Shown: in pieces, positions 23,232 through 28,977 of the stretch
How the letters are laid out: the number at the start of each line of letters is the position of its first letter
Numbering within the stretch: position 1 is the first letter of the stretch
NCBI GenBank assembly: GCA_035252155.1
Contig: DATFDL010000219.1
Coordinates: forward strand, 1 to 28,977
DNA length: 28,977 bases
Direction of reading: 5' to 3'
Origin: JAICLL01 sp035252155
Lineage (GTDB): Bacteria; Planctomycetota; Planctomycetia; Pirellulales; JAICIG01
Notes under the pieces: generated by a model
Told to the model about the DNA's origin: nothing
What the model saw: only the letters and a program-made list of their open reading frames with translations
The model's database searches: none
Translations under genes and position numbers: made by a program

Positions 23232-23528
23232 TCACGCCGCTGCCAGCTCCAAAACGGGCGCCGCCACCAGCCGGGTCTTTTGGAAGCGTTCGCCGCCGGA
23301 ATCGTAGAATAAGATGGTGTTGTCCTGAGTTTCCCAAATGGCCGAGAACCGCACGGCCCGAGGGCCGTGCAGGCAAAAGTAGAGGCCGCAAGGCTTTCCG
23401 TTGCGTAGCAAGATTTGTTCGGTCATCCGAAAGGCACTGGCCTCAAGCTGATCGAACTGGCAGAGAATGCGGTGGACGTAGGTTCGTAAATCATCAAGCG
23501 ACTCGAGCTGTTGTTCACCAGTCAACAT
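23232..23528 (-). CDS. Small conserved-looking protein next to csrA
   Basis: 98 aa from the ATG at 23528. A helical N-terminal half (ESLDDLRTYVHRILCQFDQLEASAFRMTEQIL) is followed by beta strands (GLYFCLHGPRAVRFSAIWETQDNTILFYDSGGERF). No membrane segment or signal. A purine-rich AGGGGAAAC lies about 14 nt before the start. It is not FliW, the usual CsrA antagonist, by any motif I can see. Position on the same strand 98 bp before csrA suggests a regulatory link, but this is inference. Confidence 0.75.
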   Translation of the reverse strand: MLTGEQQLESLDDLRTYVHRILCQFDQLEASAFRMTEQILLRNGKPCGLYFCLHGPRAVRFSAIWETQDNTILFYDSGGERFQKTRLVAAPVLELAAA

Positions 23529-23731
23529 GAGAAACAGTTTCCCCTGGGGACGAGTGGTAGGTGTGCAAGACTCCGACGGGCACGGTCAGAGAAAAGAGAA
23601 CAGGTGCAGGCACTGGATACTATCGGCAAGCTGGTGAAAATACTTCGGCCCGCGAGTTAGAATAGAATAGCTGTTCGTTTGTTTCTGAAAGCCCAGGCAA
23701 CCGTGGAGGCCGCAGCCAACGAGAGGCGCGT

Positions 23732-24700
23732 GTGAGAGTTGTACGGCTGATGACGGTAGCCGCCGTTTCTGCGTTCGGGGTATTCAGTGGTGCGGCCCGA
23801 GCGCAGTTTGGCGAAGGCCCGAATAAGGGGCCGAAGCTAGCGCCCGACGAGGTGATCGAGCGGTGGCAGATCGGCGTGAGTGTGCGTGCGGCCGAGGGGC
23901 CATGCAGCGACATCGAGGGCACCGTTGCTCTGCCCGGCGACTGGCCCGAGCAGCAGGCCAAAATTATCGCCGAGGATTTTTCGCCGTTCATTAACCGCAT
24001 TGACTATCGCATGGTCGATAACGTGAAGCAGTTGATCGTGAGCGCGCCCGAGCTGCCCGCCGGCGAGGAAGCCCACGCGCTGATTACTTTCGACATTGCT
24101 CGGCACGCACTGCTGCCGCCTGACGACACGGCGGGCCTCGTGAAAGCCAACCCCAAAAAACTGCCCAAGAACATGCGGCATTACTTGGGGCCTAGTCCTG
24201 GCATCGAGATTCAGCACGCCAAGATCAAGGCCCTGGCCAAGCGGTTGGGGCAAGAGTCCGCCGAGCTTTCCGACTGGCAAAAGGTCGAATCGCTGTTTGA
24301 TTGGGTGCGCGAAAACGTGCAGCAGATCGACCAGCAAAAAAAGCCCGGCGCGATGCAAGCCTTCAAAGACAAGCAGAGCAACCACGAGGGAATGTGCTTT
24401 TTGTTCGTCGCGCTCTGCCGGGCGAGTGACGTGCCCGCTCGCACTGTGTGGGTGCCCAAGTATTGTTATCCGGAGTTCTACTTGCAGGATGCCGACGGCA
24501 ACGGCTATTGGTTTCCGTCACAGATCGCGGGCACGCGGTCGTTCGGCGGGATCAATGAGAACCGGCCGATCTGGCAGAAGGGCGATAACTTTCGTCTGCC
24601 CGAAGCTCCGCGCGATCCGGTGCGTTACATTCCGCCGAACCTGACGGCCAAGGGCAGCAATCCGCAGGTCGAGTTCGTGCGGAAGGCGCTGGGCAGGTAA
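23732..24700 (+). CDS. Exported transglutaminase-like protein
   Basis: 322 aa from a GTG at 23732 with GAGAGG upstream. A signal peptide (~1-24) is followed by a domain with PKNMRHYLGPSPGIE, a helical WQKVESLFDWVRENV and the transglutaminase-core helix HEGMCFLFVALCRASDVPAR, where Cys of GMC is the expected nucleophile. The following strand reads VPKYCYPEFYLQDADG, without the His usually found after the core; a Tyr occupies the likely position. The enzyme may therefore be inactive or use another residue. Likely periplasmic; substrate unknown. A four-way-junction palindrome begins 18 nt after the stop. Confidence 0.85.
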   Translation: MRVVRLMTVAAVSAFGVFSGAARAQFGEGPNKGPKLAPDEVIERWQIGVSVRAAEGPCSDIEGTVALPGDWPEQQAKIIAEDFSPFINRIDYRMVDNVKQLIVSAPELPAGEEAHALITFDIARHALLPPDDTAGLVKANPKKLPKNMRHYLGPSPGIEIQHAKIKALAKRLGQESAELSDWQKVESLFDWVRENVQQIDQQKKPGAMQAFKDKQSNHEGMCFLFVALCRASDVPARTVWVPKYCYPEFYLQDADGNGYWFPSQIAGTRSFGGINENRPIWQKGDNFRLPEAPRDPVRYIPPNLTAKGSNPQVEFVRKALGR

Positions 24701-24717
24701 GGCATTGAAGGGCGGCG

Positions 24718-24896
24718 GGGTGCCACGGCATCCGTCGCAGCGCGGTTGGCGTCGAGTCATGCAGACGCTCGGTCGCTGCGACGGACGCCGTGCGAATCTG
24801 TTCTGCGGCCCGACCGTAGCACGGCGTCCACCGCGGCGATTTATGTCGCGCCTGAGGTCAACGCCAAATTGCGCCGCGGTGGATGCCGTGGCACCC
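24718..24896. repeat. Four-way-junction palindrome, copy B
   Basis: The outer stem GGGTGCCACGGCATCC (24718-24733) pairs with 24881-24896. Side arm 1 is GTCGCAGCG (24734-24742) with 24774-24782 and a 31-nt loop. The central stem GGACGCCGTGC (24783-24793) pairs with 24819-24829. Side arm 2 is ACCGCGGCG (24830-24838) with 24872-24880. The outer and central stems are identical to copy A at 9666-9853; the side arms differ but remain perfectly paired. It lies between convergent genes. Confidence 0.9.
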
Positions 24897-24919
24897 AATC
24901 GTGAGCTTCATCGGTCGAT

Positions 24920-25429
24920 CTACTGTTCCTCGCCGATGTGCAGCAAGGAGATGTACTCGCGATTGCACAGCGCGACGGCGGCCAAGAGCGGCTCGCCGTG
25001 GTCGCCGGCGTGACCGAGCGTGGCGTGGGTCAGCGGCATGAACCCCTGGATCTCGTGGGTCATGGCGGTCACGGGGTCGTGGGCGCCTTTCAGTTGCAGG
25101 CGGCCCCGGACCTCATAACCCGCCACGATGGCAAACGCCGCGTAAGACTTTTTATCGACAAAGGCAAACCGCCGCGTTTCGGGCGACTCGTGCTTTCCGC
25201 CACCCAAGATCGCCAGGCAGATTTCGGTTTTTCGGACGATGAGCTCCGAGAGAGCAACAAGCTCTTTGGCTTTCGCCTCGCGACGCGAGACATGCACTTC
25301 GTGCAGGTGCAGATACTCGGAATGCGGATCGGTCAAAACCTCAAGTAAGCGCGAGCCGCGGGTCTCCACCTCGCCGATCAGCAGGTGTTCCGAAGTGACG
25401 ATAATCGCCGGTACTTTTTGCAGCGCCAT
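24920..25429 (-). CDS. Hypothetical protein, unknown function
   Basis: 169 aa from the ATG at 25429. The N-terminus PAIIVTSEHLLIGEVETRG is strand-rich; a middle segment SRREAKAKELVALSELIVRKTEICLAIL is helical; a strand-rich part AGYEVRGRLQLKG follows. The end is His-rich (THATLGHAGDHGEPLLAAVALCNREYISLLHI). No signal peptide or membrane segment. No family recognised. No ribosome site is visible before the ATG, so the start is uncertain. It is on the same strand as the isomerase gene, 81 bp downstream of it. Confidence 0.72.
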   Translation of the reverse strand: MALQKVPAIIVTSEHLLIGEVETRGSRLLEVLTDPHSEYLHLHEVHVSRREAKAKELVALSELIVRKTEICLAILGGGKHESPETRRFAFVDKKSYAAFAIVAGYEVRGRLQLKGAHDPVTAMTHEIQGFMPLTHATLGHAGDHGEPLLAAVALCNREYISLLHIGEEQ

Positions 25430-25510
25430 AGCATGTCAAACATAGGACACGCCGGTGCGCGGCGGGCGTAGCAAAAACGCCACGTGAGCCGAGCGTAGGG
25501 GTTTTGCCGG

Positions 25511-26515
25511 TCAGTCCCCCGCCGCCGGCACGAGGGCATGCGTCTTGGGATCGTAAAGCGGCACTGCGTCGGTATACTCGACACGGGTCTGTTTCCGCTG
25601 CTTCTCGGCCAGTTCCAAGAAGCGTTGGCTGGTCCAGGCCTCGGCCAACGCCCGACGCACGTCTTGCCAGGTTTTTGCGCCCGGCTTTTCCGCCGTGCAA
25701 AAAATCAGGTGAACGCCGAACTGATCGGTCACCGGCCCACTGATTTCATCGGGTTGCAACTGAAACGCCGCACGCGAAAACGTTTCGGTCATTCGGTCGT
25801 AACGGGGAATAAAGCCCAAGTCGCCATCATGCCGGCGGCTGGGGCCGGATGAATACTTGGCTGCGGCGTCGGCGAACGACAGCTTGCCGGCGGCGATCTG
25901 CTGGCGTACTTGCGCCGCCTGCCGCTCGACCTCGGCGACGGCGTCGTTGTCCGTCGGATCTTTGACGCGGAATAAGATGTGGCTGACGCGCAGCTCGGTG
26001 CCGTCGTAATCGCGGCGGTGGTCCTCGAAGTATTTTTCCAGCGCGGCGTCGGTCAGCTCGTTCTCCAGATACCGGCCCCACATCAGTTCCCACGATAACT
26101 GTCGCCGCAATATGGTCGGCGAAAACGAGTGACGTTGCAAAAAGTCGTCGAGCGAGAGATTTTGGGCCTCCAGCCGGTGCTTGAGATCGTCGACCAGGCC
26201 GTCGGTGTCATCCTTGCTGACCGCATAACCTTGTTTGGCCAGAAGCTGCGCAACCAGGCGGCGATGGATCGCCTGCTCCAGGGCCTCTGCTCGCAACTCG
26301 GGCGGCGCCTCGGATTCACCTCGGCGGGCCGCGCGGGTGCGGGCAATCAGGTCGTCGACCTCGGCCACGTAGACCGGCTCATCGCCCACTTTGGCCGCGA
26401 CAGGAGGCTCCGATTTCTTGGAATCGTCGCCTAAACTGATTGGCCTATTCGCTGCGAAAACAAGCCACGCAACGATGATTAATGCGACTGCGCGCAATGT
26501 CGGTTTGTGCATCAT
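25511..26515 (-). CDS. Exported parvulin-type peptidyl-prolyl isomerase
   Basis: 334 aa from ATG 26515, near AGGG; ATGs at 26533 and 26512 are alternatives. The signal or anchor helix (8-22, AVALIIVAWLVFAAN) is followed by a SurA-N-like chaperone region (~40-165, starting VAAKVGDEPVYVAEVDDLI). The PpiC/parvulin domain spans ~174-273: LRVSHILFRVKDP, FADAAAKYSSGPS, GDLGFIPRYD and ISGPVTDQFGVHLIF, all family landmarks. It should help fold exported proteins. The upstream gene ends only 8 bp before the ATG at 26533, so the two form an operon. A perfect CTGACTTC/GAAGTCAG hairpin sits at the join. Confidence 0.9.
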   Translation of the reverse strand: MMHKPTLRAVALIIVAWLVFAANRPISLGDDSKKSEPPVAAKVGDEPVYVAEVDDLIARTRAARRGESEAPPELRAEALEQAIHRRLVAQLLAKQGYAVSKDDTDGLVDDLKHRLEAQNLSLDDFLQRHSFSPTILRRQLSWELMWGRYLENELTDAALEKYFEDHRRDYDGTELRVSHILFRVKDPTDNDAVAEVERQAAQVRQQIAAGKLSFADAAAKYSSGPSRRHDGDLGFIPRYDRMTETFSRAAFQLQPDEISGPVTDQFGVHLIFCTAEKPGAKTWQDVRRALAEAWTSQRFLELAEKQRKQTRVEYTDAVPLYDPKTHALVPAAGD

Positions 26516-26521
26516 GGCGCC

Positions 26522-26541
26522 CTGACTTCTCATGAAGTCAG
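26522..26541 (-). promoter_or_regulatory. Intergenic hairpin at the isomerase start
   Basis: The 8-bp arms at 26522-26529 and 26534-26541 are perfect with a 4-nt loop. It begins directly after the stop of the upstream gene, and its loop contains the upstream candidate ATG (26533). It could dampen translation or mark an RNA processing point. Confidence 0.45.
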
Positions 26542-27936
26542 CTACGGCAACTCCAAATCCTTAAGCTCGTATTCGATCGGCAAGCTGACAATGGCCGTCG
26601 GCGTTTTGTAGACGAAAGTATAGCCCTTCAATCCCTTGGGCAAGACGAATTTGTAAGCCACGCCGGCCTCGGTCTCGGTCTCGCGGGTCGTCTCCAGGCC
26701 GGCGTAGGGAACGAGCTGCTTGTCCGGCGCCTCCAAAAATGCCGGGTTGCTGGCCACCCAGCCGCTACTGCGATGCGACTCGAGAGCCCCCGTCGCCTTT
26801 TCGAACACCAGCAACACGCGGACTTCCCAGACAGCGTCGTTCTTGCGTACGTCTTCGAGCACCACGGTCAGGTCGGCTCGCTTGCGCTCGACGCGTTTTG
26901 CCTTTTCGAGGTTGGCGAAGCGGAACGTCTCCACCCGCCCCGGTAACATCGCAGTTAGCTTGCCTTTCAGCGATGCCAGCCGCCGAGCGGTGCGATCGGG
27001 AAGCTGAAACTGAATCGGCAAATCGATCGACTTCATGTCGGCATCGATGCCAAATTCCATCTCGTTGCCCGATGCCGACACCTCTACCGGCTGGCCGTTG
27101 TCATCGACCGCCGCGATGCTTTCCATCGGCTGCATGACGACGATCGGCTGCAGGCGCGGCTCCCAGGCGGCCTCGAGCGTGAGGTTGAGCATGTGGCTCA
27201 TCGGATCGCGCAGGTCGCGACGGGCAACGAACTCGGTGGCTTCGATGCGAAAAGCGCCTGCGTACGTCGCCCGGTCGGAGCGGGGCAATTGCGTTTCAGA
27301 ACGACTGGTCAGCCCGATGCCGCCGTTTTCGGCCGCATAGGGATAGATGCTCAGCCCGGCCTGATCGAGCACGCGGTCGAGCGCCTCCCAGAACGGCGTC
27401 TGCTTGAAATCGACCTTCAGTTTGGGGTCGCCCACGTCCTGGCCGAATTCCTCGCGCAGGTCGGTCATTTTGTTGCCCGTCTGCTTTTCGAAGGCGGTCA
27501 GGACTTCCGAAAGAGGCAGCTCGCCGGCCAACGTGACGGCAGTCGGCTCGACGGTGTTTTCGGCCTGCGATTTCTCGAGCTTCGCGCGGACGCGACTGAG
27601 CCGCTCGCGGACTTCGGCCGGCATGCGGTCGGTGTTTTCGGGCAGATGATCGAGCACCTTGGCGCCGAGCGCCACGAGCTGGGCCTCGGCCTCGACGCGC
27701 CGCGACTTTTGCGAGGCGTCGAGTTCGCGAATGAGCTTTCGCACGGTTTCCGCCAGCTCGGCGTTTTTCTCCTCGGCGGCCTTGTCGGCGTCGGCAGCGT
27801 CGGTTTTTTCAACGACAGTTTTTGAGGCGGCTTCAGCCGCCGGGCCTGAGGCGGCCTCCTCATCCTCACCCAGCGCAGCCGTGCTTACCAATGGCCCCAT
27901 CAACACCGCCGCGAGAACAAAGGTGAATCGGCGCAC
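26542..27936 (-). CDS. Exported STN-like protein of unknown function
   Basis: A GTG at 27936, with an excellent GGAGGTG seven nt upstream, gives 464 aa. The frame is open to 28068, but that part is non-coding. A signal peptide (~1-23) precedes an Ala/Glu-rich, probably coiled stretch (~25-125). Residues ~132-200 (VTLAGELPLSEVLTAFEKQTG...VDFKQTPFWEALDRVLDQAGL) resemble the secretin/TonB short N-terminal (STN) fold. The rest is beta-rich, ending with KGLKGYTFVYKTPTAIVSLPIEYELKDL. No pore or secretin core follows. It is likely a periplasmic scaffold or binding protein, the first gene of an operon with the isomerase. Confidence 0.82.
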   Translation of the reverse strand: MRRFTFVLAAVLMGPLVSTAALGEDEEAASGPAAEAASKTVVEKTDAADADKAAEEKNAELAETVRKLIRELDASQKSRRVEAEAQLVALGAKVLDHLPENTDRMPAEVRERLSRVRAKLEKSQAENTVEPTAVTLAGELPLSEVLTAFEKQTGNKMTDLREEFGQDVGDPKLKVDFKQTPFWEALDRVLDQAGLSIYPYAAENGGIGLTSRSETQLPRSDRATYAGAFRIEATEFVARRDLRDPMSHMLNLTLEAAWEPRLQPIVVMQPMESIAAVDDNGQPVEVSASGNEMEFGIDADMKSIDLPIQFQLPDRTARRLASLKGKLTAMLPGRVETFRFANLEKAKRVERKRADLTVVLEDVRKNDAVWEVRVLLVFEKATGALESHRSSGWVASNPAFLEAPDKQLVPYAGLETTRETETEAGVAYKFVLPKGLKGYTFVYKTPTAIVSLPIEYELKDLELP

Positions 27937-28051
27937 GAGCGCACCTCCTAGCCTGGCAAAGGACAAATCCGACGAATTCCCTGAACCCTGAGCCTTGCCC
28001 GATATTTTACGGCCCCCGCCCCGGCCCCGCCAGCAACTATGGCCTAGATTT

Positions 28052-28089
28052 GAGGGTGGAAAATACACCCTCGACCCAGGGGTTTTTTT
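28052..28089 (+). promoter_or_regulatory. Leader with two competing hairpins before the peptidase gene
   Basis: GAGGGTG (28052-28058) pairs perfectly with CACCCTC (28066-28072). The CCCT of that right arm (28068-28071) can instead pair with AGGG (28078-28081), which is followed by seven T residues (28083-28089). AGGGG is also the likely ribosome site for the GTG at 28093. The alternatives could switch termination or translation. Confidence 0.4.
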
Positions 28090-28092
28090 AAC

Positions 28093-28977
28093 GTGATCAG
28101 GCCATTGATCGCTTTTGCGGTTTGCCTATCGGCCGCCTCGGCCCTGGCCGGCGACCCGGCCCGCTGGACGCTCGACCTGAATTTGGGCGGCAAGCACATC
28201 GAAGGTGCGCCGCTCGTCTGGTCGGACGACCAGGTCGAGCTGCTCGGCCGCGATGGACGGCTCTGGAGCTTTTCGCCCGGCGAAGCCAGCCAATTCCGCA
28301 AGGCGTCGAACAGCTTTCACGGCTTTTCGGCGGCCGAGATGCGCAGCCAACTCGCCAGCGAGCTTGGGCACTCGTTCGAAATCAGCGGCACCGGGCATTA
28401 CCTGGTGGCCCACGCCCCGGGCCAACGCGACTATTGGAGCAAGCGATTCGAAGACCTTTATCGTTCGTTCATGCACTACTTTCACGTGCGCGGTTTCGAG
28501 CTGCATGAGCCAGACTTTCCGCTGGTGGCGATCGTCTTTCGCAACCAAGACGACTTTCTGCATTACGCTCATGCCGAAGGCGCCAAAATCGGCGCCAACG
28601 TGCTGGGATATTATTCGCCGATCAGCAACCGCGTGAGCCTGTTCGACATCGGCGGGGGTGATGCCAATCCGCGCGATTGGCACGAGAACGCCGCCACGAT
28701 CATCCACGAAGCGACCCACCAGACCGCCTTCAATACCGGGCTGCACTCGCGGTTCGGCCAGACGCCGCGCTGGCTGGTCGAGGGGCTAGGCACGATGTTC
28801 GAGGCCCAGGGCGTGTGGGATTCGACGCATCATTCGACCCGGACCGCCCGGTACAATCTCGGGCGGCTCGCCGAATTTCGGCGATTGGTTTCTCAGCGGC
28901 CCGAAAATTCGCTGGCTGAGTTCATCAGCGGCGACGAGCTATTTTTGACCAATGTCGATCGGGCCTATGCCGAGGCC
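28093..28977 (+). CDS. Exported HEATH-motif metallopeptidase, DUF1570-like (partial)
   Basis: 295 codons from a GTG at 28093, running off the window end without a stop. Residues ~1-19 are a signal peptide (MIRPLIAFAVCLSAASALAG). A strand-rich N-terminal part (RWTLDLNLGGKHIEGAPLVW) leads to a DUF1570-type peptidase domain: the block VAIVFRNQDDFLHYA is followed by GYYSPISNRVSLFD and then IIHEATHQTAFNTG, a zinc-binding HExxH with His205, Glu206 and His209. PRWLVEGLGTMFE supplies a probable third ligand, Glu230. Probably periplasmic or surface-located, substrate unknown. Divergent from the STN-like gene, 156 bp between starts. Confidence 0.87.
   Translation, partial: MIRPLIAFAVCLSAASALAGDPARWTLDLNLGGKHIEGAPLVWSDDQVELLGRDGRLWSFSPGEASQFRKASNSFHGFSAAEMRSQLASELGHSFEISGTGHYLVAHAPGQRDYWSKRFEDLYRSFMHYFHVRGFELHEPDFPLVAIVFRNQDDFLHYAHAEGAKIGANVLGYYSPISNRVSLFDIGGGDANPRDWHENAATIIHEATHQTAFNTGLHSRFGQTPRWLVEGLGTMFEAQGVWDSTHHSTRTARYNLGRLAEFRRLVSQRPENSLAEFISGDELFLTNVDRAYAEA

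Overview
The window looks like chromosomal DNA of a planctomycete, most likely of the Pirellulales. The reasons are high GC, a DUF1559 pseudopilin-like protein with an H-X9-DG tail next to a small carboxypeptidase-regulatory-like lipoprotein, a ThuA-like protein with a Tat leader, a DUF1570-type metallopeptidase, many exported proteins of unknown role, and long intergenic stretches full of palindromic repeats. No rRNA, tRNA, CRISPR array, transposase, integrase or phage gene was seen. The taxonomic call is inference from gene content. || Layout. 0-4 kb: larC (nickel-pincer cofactor synthesis) behind a good sigma70-type promoter, a small membrane-anchored coiled-coil protein, and a convergent YyaL/DUF255 thioredoxin-domain protein. 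4-9.6 kb: panB (pantothenate synthesis), a large exported YCF48-propeller / PIG-L-like / CBM9-like protein, and an RNase HII-like protein. 9.6-10.9 kb: a four-way-junction palindrome, csrA copy 1, a possible small RNA or attenuator in the csrA leader, and a nested palindrome. 10.8-15.2 kb: LRR protein, ThuA-like protein, small CxxC protein, lipoprotein and DUF1559 protein. 15.6-18.2 kb: an overlapping gene pair for an XPB-type helicase and a Bax1/DUF790-type nuclease. 18.2-22.7 kb: small membrane ORF, exported glutathione peroxidase, Mpo1-like protein, CxxCH haem-motif protein, hemerythrin-like protein and a short partner. 22.7-25.4 kb: csrA copy 2 with a small companion gene, an exported transglutaminase-like protein, a second four-way-junction palindrome and a gene of unknown function. 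25.5-29 kb: a parvulin-type isomerase behind an exported STN-like protein, then a divergent HEATH-motif peptidase cut by the window end. || How it fits together. Most genes are singletons or pairs with ordinary cell functions. The recognisable functional pairs are XPB-Bax1 (DNA unwinding plus cutting), DUF1559 plus lipoprotein, hemerythrin plus its short partner, and csrA2 plus its companion. The unusual content lies between the genes. At least eight families of palindromic or inverted repeats are present, several in two or three copies. The most striking family (9666-9853 and 24718-24896) can fold into a perfect four-way junction. Its outer and central stems are invariant, while its two side arms differ between copies with fully compensating changes. 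Both copies sit between convergent genes. The second point of note is a promoter-terminator unit of about 78 nt upstream of csrA copy 1.
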